From: Thermoplasmatales archaeon UBA447
GTDB taxonomy: Archaea > Thermoplasmatota > Thermoplasmata > Thermoplasmatales > Thermoplasmataceae
NCBI GenBank assembly: GCA_002503205.1
Contig: DARE01000053.1
Coordinates: forward strand, 38,599-102,598
Direction of reading: 5' to 3'
DNA length: 64,000 nt
This document shows, piece by piece, positions 36,390-43,916 of this stretch. Below the pieces are notes generated by a model that ran no database searches, was not told the DNA's origin, and saw nothing but the letters and a program-made list of their open reading frames with translations. A program made the position numbers and the translations under genes. The stretch's first letter is position 1. The number at the start of each line of letters is the position of its first letter.

Positions 36390-36901
36390 ACGGGCAATTG
36401 CTGCCGGTAATTTTTGTCACTCTAATTCTTGTCCTGTATCTTATTTATCACTTTCTGAGAAAAGCCAACCCTGAACCTGGATCCAGGAGGATATACAGCG
36501 ATCTATCATCGAGCGGTAAAATTATTGTCAGTAACAGATACAGAATTTCTGGCAAGCCCGATATGATTATGCGTAAAGGCAGATATCTGGTTCCATTCGA
36601 ATACAAGAGCACAGACGCTGATAGGCCAAGAAGTGGCCATCTGCTTCAGATGGCAGCATACTTCCTGATTCTTGAGGAGAATTTCCCGGAATTGAGAGTG
36701 GATCACGGGGTTCTGGAATACAGACGAAAGAAATTCAGGATTGAAAACTCCAGAGAGTTAAGAGACCAACTTCTGAAAACTGTCCACAAAATGAGGGGAA
36801 GCAATCTGAATGGGAAAAGAAATCACAATAACCCTGGGAAATGCTTCAGGTGCTCATTCAAGGATTCCTGTTTGCAAAATTTAATTACAGCAAAACGATA
36901 G
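36386..36901 (+). CDS. Cas4-like membrane nuclease, C-terminal catalytic piece
   Basis: A 171-residue protein. A membrane helix (about 5-25) leads to the nuclease core: Asp59 in ISGKPDMIM, Glu72 and Lys74 in VPFEYKSTD, and Gln88 in HLLQMAAYFLILEE are the PD-(D/E)XK residues. Cys153, Cys156 and Cys162 in GKCFRCSFKDSC complete the 4Fe-4S site with Cys26 of the preceding gene. The TTG start overlaps the preceding TGA. There are no CRISPR or cas genes around, so a repair or chromosome-maintenance role with SMC/ScpA is possible but unproven. tyrS begins nine bases later. Confidence 0.78.
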   Translation: MNGQLLPVIFVTLILVLYLIYHFLRKANPEPGSRRIYSDLSSSGKIIVSNRYRISGKPDMIMRKGRYLVPFEYKSTDADRPRSGHLLQMAAYFLILEENFPELRVDHGVLEYRRKKFRIENSRELRDQLLKTVHKMRGSNLNGKRNHNNPGKCFRCSFKDSCLQNLITAKR

Positions 36902-36910
36902 AGCGGAGAA

Positions 36911-37915
36911 ATGTTCCCTGTCAATATTCTTTCCAGAAACATGGCCGAGGTTGTCACAGTGGAAGAGGCGGAGAAACTTGATCCAGAGTCATCCACTGCC
37001 TATATTGGTTTTGAGCCCTCCGGGCTTCCCCATATCGCCACCGGGATACTCTGGACCATGAAAGTGAAGGAACTGGCTGAGGCTGGCATCAGGGTAACAG
37101 TTTTGCTGGCTGATCTGCATTCACAGATAAACGACAAACTTGGGGGCGATCTTCAAAGGATACGGGAAAGCGGTAGAATGATAGAGCGATGCATGAAGGC
37201 ATATGGCCTCCCATCCGATGTTGAATTCAAATGGGCGACCGACCTTGTAAACAATATGGATTACTGGACAACACTCATAAAGGTTGCAAAGAGTTCAACC
37301 CTTTCCCGGCTAAAGCGTTCACTTCCAATTATGGGAAGGACAGAGGAGGATGCAGAGGGTGACTTCAGCAAATTCATATACCCCCTGATGCAGGTGACAG
37401 ACATAGTATACAGCGGCTTCGACATAGCACTTGGAGGCATGGACCAGAGGCATGCCCATATGCTGCAGAGGGATATAGCTGAACGAATGGGAGTGAAGAA
37501 GGTAGTCTCGGTACATGGGAATCTTCTGGAAAGCCTGAAAGGCACAGGTAGGATGGACCCATTTAAGAAAATGTCCAAGAGTGATGCCGATTCGGCCATA
37601 TTCATGACGGACAGTGAAACAGAAGTGGTAAGGAAAATATCCTCGGCTTTCTGCCCTGTAAAAGAGACATCCGGGAATCCTGTGGTTGACATACTCAAAT
37701 ACATAATTCTCCCATACTCAGAAGATGGAATAGAAATAGTCCGCCCCCCTTCCAAAGGAGGTGCAATAAGCTTCACAGATTTCGCTGAATTCAGCAGAGT
37801 TTATGAAAAAGGCGAGATTCATCCCCTTGATCTTAAGAAGGCAGTTGCATCCGGATTGAACAATTTGATGGAAAAAGGGAGGAGAGCACTGGCAGCGGAT
37901 CTTTCTCCAATGTGA
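36911..37915 (+). CDS. tyrS: Tyrosyl-tRNA synthetase, archaeal type
   Basis: A class I synthetase of 334 residues that charges tRNA-Tyr. The N-terminal AYIGFEPSGLPHIATGI holds the HIGH-like motif as HIAT, and the KMSKS loop is exact near 220 (FKKMSKSDADSA). FDIALGGMDQRHAHMLQRD is the tyrosine-binding region of archaeal TyrRS. The C-terminal anticodon part is short, as in archaea. GGAG lies just before the ATG. It is the last gene of the smc run. The C-terminus lies 24 bases from the convergent AbrB-like gene. Confidence 0.95.
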   Translation: MFPVNILSRNMAEVVTVEEAEKLDPESSTAYIGFEPSGLPHIATGILWTMKVKELAEAGIRVTVLLADLHSQINDKLGGDLQRIRESGRMIERCMKAYGLPSDVEFKWATDLVNNMDYWTTLIKVAKSSTLSRLKRSLPIMGRTEEDAEGDFSKFIYPLMQVTDIVYSGFDIALGGMDQRHAHMLQRDIAERMGVKKVVSVHGNLLESLKGTGRMDPFKKMSKSDADSAIFMTDSETEVVRKISSAFCPVKETSGNPVVDILKYIILPYSEDGIEIVRPPSKGGAISFTDFAEFSRVYEKGEIHPLDLKKAVASGLNNLMEKGRRALAADLSPM

Positions 37916-37938
37916 TAATGTCCTCCTGCATACAGAAT

Positions 37939-38097
37939 CTATTTCAGTTTTTCCAGCACTATTTTTCCATCCTCAAGGTAGTAGCCAAGTATCTCAGATG
38001 GCTGAATTCTCAATTCATCTATGACTTTCTTTGGAATTGTAATCCTAAGGGATTTGCTTTTCTTTGAAACATGTGATACGTCAATGAGAGTTCTCAT
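37939..38097 (-). CDS. AbrB/SpoVT-type DNA-binding protein, small
   Basis: A 52-residue protein. KSKSLRITIPKKVIDELRI is the looped-hinge DNA-binding motif of the AbrB/MazE swapped-hairpin family, followed by LGYYLEDGKIVLEKLK. It could be a free-standing chromatin-like regulator or an antitoxin; no toxin gene is adjacent. It is too short for many gene finders, and lies between convergent tyrS and the fen gene upstream on its own strand. An AT-rich stretch (TATATATGGAATTTATG on the minus strand) about 25 bases upstream of the ATG is a possible promoter. Confidence 0.82.
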   Translation of the reverse strand: MRTLIDVSHVSKKSKSLRITIPKKVIDELRIQPSEILGYYLEDGKIVLEKLK

Positions 38098-38155
38098 AAT
38101 AATATGCTAACATAAATTCCATATATAAGTATGACACTTGCTAGCAATAAAATCC

Positions 38156-39175
38156 TCAGAAAAACCTGTCCAGGCTTTTCTGAGCACCCTTGGAATACAG
38201 TTTGGACAGGGTATCCACGTATGGAGAAACACGCTCTGGTGAGAAATTATGTCTGTCACAGAGTATCTTAATGATCGATTCCCTGTCCGGAGGCCTTAAC
38301 TGGATATCTCCCCATTCCTCATGCGGTGGGTTCAGGAAGATGTCCTCAACCTCATCAAGGCTTTCTATAGTTGCACTTTTCATTTCAAGAATCTGCTGAA
38401 GAGTGTTACCCTTTCGAACAAGATTGAGGCCAGTTTTTGCTCCCACTCTATGCACCCCTCTATTGAAATCAGTGCCTGTAAGCATGCCAATCCAGATTAG
38501 CTGTCTCCTGTTGATTGAAAGGTTTGAAAGGTTTTCCTCCAGATCGATATATTCGGGCCTCACGTTGACATAGAAGTTTCTGCCCGGGACCTTTCTTCTT
38601 CCCGAGAATGTCATATTTCGGAAGACTCTTCTGGCACCGAAAAGCAGGCAGTCATAATCCTGAGAAATCACGCCGTCAACTGCCCCCTGCGCATTCATGT
38701 AGGATGCCTGTGCCTCTCCTTCTGACTTTGCCTGAACCACAGGAATGCCCATAGCCTCCAGGAGTTCCCTGCACTCATCTATCATTGGCCGTGTGAGATA
38801 ATTGATTCTTCCGGACAGGGAACGTATTCGCTCCTCATCTCCAGCCTCCTCTGCCTTCTTCAGCTCCATAATATTTTTCTCCCTCATCATCCTCCTTTCA
38901 TCAAGTGTGTTTCCCTTCAGGCTTGAAGGCTTGCCATCAAGCACATAAACCAGTCTCAGGCCTGCGGAGATGAGGCTGACAGATCTGTAGAAGAGGCCTG
39001 AAAGGTGTGATGTAACGTTTCCAGCATTATCCATCAGGGGGGTCCCGTCTGGTTGCCTGATGCTGCTGAGGAACTGGTAAATTATATTGTATGAGTCAAC
39101 AGCCATTGTCATTCCGGAATGGTCCTCAATCCGTGTCTCATGTTTGATGAGTATATCAGAAATATCTACTCCCAT
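38156..39175 (-). CDS. fen: Flap endonuclease 1
   Basis: This structure-specific nuclease removes 5' flaps in Okazaki-fragment maturation and repair. It has 339 residues. The N domain (MGVDISDILI, Asp27 in MAVDSYN) and the internal domain (VPVVQAKSEGEAQASYM and GVISQDYDCLLFGA) carry the metal-binding acids. The H3TH segment is RRQLIWIGMLTGTDFNRGVHRVGAKT. The last eight residues QKSLDRFF are a PCNA-interacting PIP box. Its ATG overlaps the radB stop by one base (TGATG), so the two are coupled. Confidence 0.97.
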   Translation of the reverse strand: MGVDISDILIKHETRIEDHSGMTMAVDSYNIIYQFLSSIRQPDGTPLMDNAGNVTSHLSGLFYRSVSLISAGLRLVYVLDGKPSSLKGNTLDERRMMREKNIMELKKAEEAGDEERIRSLSGRINYLTRPMIDECRELLEAMGIPVVQAKSEGEAQASYMNAQGAVDGVISQDYDCLLFGARRVFRNMTFSGRRKVPGRNFYVNVRPEYIDLEENLSNLSINRRQLIWIGMLTGTDFNRGVHRVGAKTGLNLVRKGNTLQQILEMKSATIESLDEVEDIFLNPPHEEWGDIQLRPPDRESIIKILCDRHNFSPERVSPYVDTLSKLYSKGAQKSLDRFF

Positions 39176-39876
39176 CAGGGCACCTCACAAGAAATTCCAT
39201 ATTCCATGAGCCTGAAAATCGCACTTTTGCCCTCGGCGATGGATCTGTGTTTTACAACACTGATCTTCCTCCCTCCACCTGCTGTTTTCTCAACCCTGAA
39301 TATTGCCTTCATGAGATGATCCATGAGGAACCCGCCGAAGGGATGAAGGTTGCCGGAATCAGGATCCTGGTATATCTGGTTCGTAAGCAGCACAGGAATT
39401 GAGTTCCTGACAGCTATGCCGGTCAGAAGGTTAAGCTGGCGTTGAAATGCAGAACTCCTGCTCTGGTAATCCTGAAAATTCTCAAGCCTGAAGAATTCTG
39501 TGAATGAATCAATGACGACAACACCCACACCCCCGGGCTTTTCCGTGAGTTTGGAGGCCTTGATTATTGAAACCTCCTGGTCATCAAGAGATGAGACCCT
39601 GTAAAGAAGAAGGTTATCCATATTATCTGTTCTGCTGGAATTCAGCTGAAGAAACCTTTCTGTGGAGAAACCTTCCGAATCCAGGAAGATTACCTTTTTG
39701 CCAGAACTTAGTGCGGAGATGGTGAACAGCATGGCCAGATTGCTCTTCCCTGCACCGCCTTCTCCGAATATTTCAGTAATAACACCAGACTCAATCCCTC
39801 CGCCCATAACCGTATCTATGCAAGCCACGCCTGAACTCAATTTAGGCTGAAGGCTGGTGGGATCAAGTTTTTCCAT
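39175..39876 (-). CDS. radB: DNA repair and recombination protein RadB
   Basis: A RadA paralogue of euryarchaea, 233 residues, lacking the N-terminal helix-hairpin-helix. Walker A is GEGGAGKSN at 38-46, and Walker B is VGVVVIDSFTEFF near 110-120. The polymerisation and L2 regions are short. RadB assists RadA in homologous recombination. It lies directly upstream of fen with a TGATG junction, so flap processing and recombination genes are co-expressed. The start at 39876 is ATG. Confidence 0.92.
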   Translation of the reverse strand: MEKLDPTSLQPKLSSGVACIDTVMGGGIESGVITEIFGEGGAGKSNLAMLFTISALSSGKKVIFLDSEGFSTERFLQLNSSRTDNMDNLLLYRVSSLDDQEVSIIKASKLTEKPGGVGVVVIDSFTEFFRLENFQDYQSRSSAFQRQLNLLTGIAVRNSIPVLLTNQIYQDPDSGNLHPFGGFLMDHLMKAIFRVEKTAGGGRKISVVKHRSIAEGKSAIFRLMEYGISCEVP

Positions 39877-39922
39877 GATCCCTTATTGGTTGTGGATATT
39901 TATTTTTCCTTCGAGCAGAAGC

Positions 39923-40579
39923 TCACTGGGAATTCCATCCAAGTATAGTTTCAGCTACGGGCTTCAGATCTCCTGGTGGAAGTACGCATGTGGCGCTAAT
40001 TCCATTCATTCTATCTTCAGCTGCTATATATATTGAATTAGCTGATAAAAAGAACATCCTGGAGTCTTCTGGTGAATCACCAATACTGACAGTTGAATCC
40101 GGTTTTATTCCATTCTTCTTCTGTATATCTCTAAGAACGATATCTTTTGAATTTGGTTCAACCATTATGATGCCATTTTCGGTGAGTTTTCCGTCTTCAG
40201 CAGTAACAATGTCGTTGGCCCTGACAATGCCAATGCCCGATTCTGAACTTATCCTTTCCGCCAGAGGCATCAAACCCCCTGAAATTATGGCGCAGGTTAT
40301 CCCAGCATCTTTCAAAGCCCGGACAGATGAATTAATGTTTTTGACCGTCTTTATTCCAGAAAGTATATTCTTCAGATCCGTGGTGGTCATATCCGGCTTT
40401 ACTGATAGCCATCTTCTCACATCTCTAGCAAGGAATTCACTGTAGGTTATCTCAGATTTCCTGTAGAGATCCAGGTTGTCTGAGTTGTCAACGCCCAGAT
40501 GCCTGTGGACGAATTCCCAGCTGGATCTCTCCAAAGTGAGAACACCGTCCATATCAAATGCCACCAGCCTGACATGCAT
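39923..40579 (-). CDS. HAD-family phosphatase, phosphoserine phosphatase-like
   Basis: A 218-residue hydrolase. Motif I DMDGVLT has the nucleophile Asp9 and Asp11, motif II is ISGG near 100, motif III is a Lys near 150, and motif IV GDSPEDSRMF follows. The cap between motifs I and II is the four-helix type of SerB-like enzymes. Serine biosynthesis is a plausible role, but related archaeal enzymes act on other phosphates. It lies between proS (upstream, ten bases) and radB (46 bases downstream) on the same strand. Confidence 0.82.
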   Translation of the reverse strand: MHVRLVAFDMDGVLTLERSSWEFVHRHLGVDNSDNLDLYRKSEITYSEFLARDVRRWLSVKPDMTTTDLKNILSGIKTVKNINSSVRALKDAGITCAIISGGLMPLAERISSESGIGIVRANDIVTAEDGKLTENGIIMVEPNSKDIVLRDIQKKNGIKPDSTVSIGDSPEDSRMFFLSANSIYIAAEDRMNGISATCVLPPGDLKPVAETILGWNSQ

Positions 40580-40589
40580 TTAAATTACC

Positions 40590-41987
40590 TCAGTAAGGTG
40601 TTGAAGCCGTGGCTACTCGTCCATCTTTTCCACAAATAAGGCATTTACCTTTGTTCTCATTCTCCTTCTGCATGCCAAGAACAGTTTTTCCTGTTTCACC
40701 CTCAATCCTGTCAGAACATTCCTTTGAGCCACACCAGTAGAATCTGAACATTGTCTCGCCTTTTTTCATTATTTCCAGGGAATTCCCGTCTTCTATGCTT
40801 CTTTCAAAATGCTCGAATGCCCGGCGGCGCAGTTCCTCTTTCAATGAGGCAAGTGCCCTTGAAGCCTCTGAAGGGAGGTCATCAATGCGGCACTTTATCC
40901 TGTCCCCACCAGTTCTCAGCCTCATGGTGATTTTATTATCCCTTACCTCTCTTCCGCCAATTTCTATCCTTAATGGCACACCTTTCATTTCCCACTCATT
41001 GAATTTGAAACCTGGTGTGTAATTGTCCCTGTTGTCTATGTGGACTCTGAAACCCTCAGCGGAGAGGATCTGGCTTACCCTGCTGCAGTATGAGTCAGTG
41101 TCAGCGCCCTCTGAAGGAATTGGGATTATGACGATCTGAACGGGAGCAATGGATGGCGGGAATATCAGTCCAGTATCATCCCCATGAATTCCGATGACAG
41201 CTGCAAGGAGGCGCTCGCTGAGTCCGAAAGTTGTCTGTGAGACATAGGAGTGTGTGCCATCCTCCTTAAGGTATTCAATGCCGTAATTTCTCGAAAAGTT
41301 CTCACCATACTGATGAATTGTGCCTATCTGAAGGCTTCTTCCTCCGGGCATTGCTGTGTCAAATGCAAGTGTGTACATTGCTCCGGGGAACTTGTCCCAG
41401 TCTGGTCTCTGATCAACAACAAATGGAAGACACAGTTCGCTGCTTATTTGGTCCCATATCTGCCTGTATTCAACCATCTGTTTCTCAGCAGAATCATAAT
41501 CAGTGTGGGCAGTATGTGCCTCGAAGAAGTGAATTTCCCGTATTCTGATGAATGTCCTTGTATGTTTTGTCTCATATCTGTATACACTGACGATCTGGTA
41601 AATCTTCAGTGGCAGATCAGTATGAGCTCTTACCCAGAGCTGAAACATGCCATACATGGCCGCCTCACTGGTTGGCCTGAGGGCCATTTCCACTTCCAGG
41701 GGTTCTCTGCCCCCACGGGTTACCCAGTAGACCTCGTTTTCAAAGCCCTTGACATGCTCAAATTCGATACTTAACTGGTCCCTGGTAATAAGTACAGGGA
41801 ACTGCACCTCCTGAAAGCCCGAGATATCCACATTATCCCTTATAATGCGGTCTATTCCTTTCATAACCTTAAGCCCATATGGGAGCCATACATTCATCCC
41901 TTTTATGGGGTACCGCTTATCGCTAAGCCCGCTCAGATCTATGATTTCATTGTACCAGGAGCTGAAGTCACTCTTCTTGTTCTCCAT
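40590..41987 (-). CDS. proS: Prolyl-tRNA synthetase, archaeal/eukaryote type
   Basis: A class II synthetase of 465 residues. Motif 1 FQEVQFPVLI (about 54-63), motif 2 FIRIREIHFFEAHTAH (about 150-165) and motif 3 in the GLSERLLAAVIGIHGDDTGLIFPP segment (about 255-280) are all present. The anticodon domain VQIVIIPIPSEG follows and the C-terminal zinc-type domain has Cys residues in FRYWCGSKECSDR-like and GKCLICGKDGR stretches. There is no bacterial editing insertion. It is probably followed by the HAD gene in one transcript. Confidence 0.95.
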   Translation of the reverse strand: MENKKSDFSSWYNEIIDLSGLSDKRYPIKGMNVWLPYGLKVMKGIDRIIRDNVDISGFQEVQFPVLITRDQLSIEFEHVKGFENEVYWVTRGGREPLEVEMALRPTSEAAMYGMFQLWVRAHTDLPLKIYQIVSVYRYETKHTRTFIRIREIHFFEAHTAHTDYDSAEKQMVEYRQIWDQISSELCLPFVVDQRPDWDKFPGAMYTLAFDTAMPGGRSLQIGTIHQYGENFSRNYGIEYLKEDGTHSYVSQTTFGLSERLLAAVIGIHGDDTGLIFPPSIAPVQIVIIPIPSEGADTDSYCSRVSQILSAEGFRVHIDNRDNYTPGFKFNEWEMKGVPLRIEIGGREVRDNKITMRLRTGGDRIKCRIDDLPSEASRALASLKEELRRRAFEHFERSIEDGNSLEIMKKGETMFRFYWCGSKECSDRIEGETGKTVLGMQKENENKGKCLICGKDGRVATASTPY

Positions 41988-42189
41988 TCACAGCCATAAC
42001 TCCGTTTTTTTAATTAATCTTTCACTATAGCTTGTTTTACAAATTCAGGCATGGGAAAGGAAAATGGGAAAACATTCCACTGAAATATAAATGAAAAGGA
42101 TATGAACAGGCTTATGAAAAGTCAGGACTGACTTAATTGTGAAATTAAAATCACGAAGCAATTATAAACAAATCCTCATTATGTACTCT

Positions 42190-43386
42190 ATGAATCAGTT
42201 AGAAACTACGGATGACAGTGAATTCATCATTGAGTTGGCAAAGAGGATAATTCCAGTTCAGGCGATATCTCCAGAGTCAGGAGGTGAAGGTGAAGGCAAG
42301 AGAGCTGATGTCCTGATGGAGATACTCTCCGAGATGGGCATCAGGAATGTCAACAGGTACGAAACAAAGGATTCACATAACGTTGCCAGGCCAAGCCTTG
42401 TAGTGAAGGAGGGAAACCAGGACAGGACATTCTGGATTATTGCCCACATTGATACAGTACCAGTTGGAAACCGTTCTCTCTGGACTTTTGATCCATTTCA
42501 GCCTACAGTAAAGGGGGATCGCATTTATGGCCGTGGCACATCTGATAATGGGCAGGCAGTTTTCCTGTCACTGCTACTTCTCAAAAAGCTTAGAAAAACT
42601 GACCTGAAGTACAATCTCGGCATAGTTTTCGTTGCCGATGAGGAAGTCGGTAGCAAGTACGGAATAGATTTTCTTCTCGACAAAGGGCTCTTCTCCAAGA
42701 ATGATCTTGTTCTCGTTCCTGATGCTGGCACCAGCGATGGAACAGAAATCGAAGTGGCAGAGAAGAGTATATTATGGCTAAAGTTCAAAGTATCAGGCAA
42801 GCAGTATCATGCCAGCCAGCCCTTCATGGCCATAAACGCAAACAGAGAGTCAATGAAGTTCTTCCTTATGCTTGATCAGGCCCTGCATGAGAGGTTTTCG
42901 GAAGAGAATCCAATTTTTACCCCTCCGTATTCAACATTCGAACCCACCAAAAGGGAGAAGAATGTGGACAACGTCAATACGATCCCAGGAACGGAGATAC
43001 AGTATTACGACTGCAGAATTCTTCCAAAGTATGATCTTGACATTGTGACAGATTTTATAGATTCGAAGATAAGAGAGTTCCACAAAACTTCAAAAGCAAG
43101 GATCAGTTACGAATTCTTCCAGCGAGAACAGGCCCCTCTTCCCACACATGAGAGTTCTGACATTGTAAGGATACTTAAGGATGCAATCCGTGAGATAAAA
43201 GGGAAGGAGGCAAAGGCCATTGGAATAGGTGGGGGGACCTGCGCAGCCTTCTTCAGAAGACGAGGCATAGAGGCTGCTGTCTGGTGCACAACAGAACCGG
43301 AGGTTGCCCATCAGGCCGATGAATATGTGCTGATACCTCACATAATCGGAGACGCAAAGATCATAGAGAAAATAATTTACGGATAA
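42190..43386 (+). CDS. M20 family metallopeptidase/deacylase (ArgE/DapE-like)
   Basis: A two-zinc hydrolase with 398 residues. The metal site HIDTVPVG (His and Asp of the first zinc site), then YGRGTSDNGQAVF (bridging Asp), VADEEVGS (catalytic Glu pair) and the final AHQADEYV His are present in order. The insert domain for dimerisation lies in the middle. The exact substrate (N-acyl amino acid, succinyl-diaminopimelate or a peptide) is not clear. The frame opens at GTG 42139, but TTATAAA at 42162-42168 is 26 bases before ATG 42190, so I chose that leaderless start. Confidence 0.88.
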   Translation: MNQLETTDDSEFIIELAKRIIPVQAISPESGGEGEGKRADVLMEILSEMGIRNVNRYETKDSHNVARPSLVVKEGNQDRTFWIIAHIDTVPVGNRSLWTFDPFQPTVKGDRIYGRGTSDNGQAVFLSLLLLKKLRKTDLKYNLGIVFVADEEVGSKYGIDFLLDKGLFSKNDLVLVPDAGTSDGTEIEVAEKSILWLKFKVSGKQYHASQPFMAINANRESMKFFLMLDQALHERFSEENPIFTPPYSTFEPTKREKNVDNVNTIPGTEIQYYDCRILPKYDLDIVTDFIDSKIREFHKTSKARISYEFFQREQAPLPTHESSDIVRILKDAIREIKGKEAKAIGIGGGTCAAFFRRRGIEAAVWCTTEPEVAHQADEYVLIPHIIGDAKIIEKIIYG

Positions 43387-43388
43387 TA

Positions 43389-43916
43389 TCAGGGATTCTC
43401 ATCGGACGACGCCAGGTCTCTAATTCTGCCGACGCCGTCTATCTCATCTATTATCTGCGCTACCGTCTCCGGGACATCCAACTTCCAGTCCTTTCCATGA
43501 AGCATTTTGTCCCTTATCCTCGTTCCTGACCAGGATTCCCTATTGATCAGTTTCATGGAATTCACTGAATATCCCTTCTCATAGAACAACCTCTTTACCA
43601 GTGGGTTATTTGTAAAGACCCGGTTGAACCTTGGAGTGAGTGACTCCACATGTGCTACCCACAGTGGATTGGAATTCACATCTTCAATAGGGACAAGATA
43701 GAACTGATATATCCCCTGGGATTCAAGTGTGCTTGAGATCATTATATGCCTTTCCCCTGCTGTGAATGGGTCCTTCAGGGTGTGGGAGTACTGGGCACTG
43801 CCAATCCCTATGATTATGGATTCTGTCTCTTTCAAAATCTCCCTGATTATGGCGAGATGGCCATTATGGAAAGGCTGAAACCTGCCCACTATAAATGCCC
43901 TGTTGTTATTCAACAC
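43389..43916 (-). CDS. nadM: Nicotinamide-nucleotide adenylyltransferase, archaeal type
   Basis: This enzyme makes NAD from NMN and ATP. It has 175 residues and starts RAFIVGRFQPFHNGHLAII: the HxGH nucleotidyl-transferase motif is H17-N-G-H20. The C-terminal ESWSGTRIRDKM is the ISSTxxR-type motif. The chain is in the normal range for archaeal NadM. It overlaps the ileS 3' end by 11 bases, so both are expressed together. The next plus-strand gene (M20) ends only three bases from its stop. Confidence 0.95.
   Translation of the reverse strand: MLNNNRAFIVGRFQPFHNGHLAIIREILKETESIIIGIGSAQYSHTLKDPFTAGERHIMISSTLESQGIYQFYLVPIEDVNSNPLWVAHVESLTPRFNRVFTNNPLVKRLFYEKGYSVNSMKLINRESWSGTRIRDKMLHGKDWKLDVPETVAQIIDEIDGVGRIRDLASSDENP

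Noticed and set aside
36117..36901. Cas4-like genes as part of a CRISPR system
   Set aside because: No repeat array or other cas gene exists in the window; the membrane helices and smc-scpA context argue against it.
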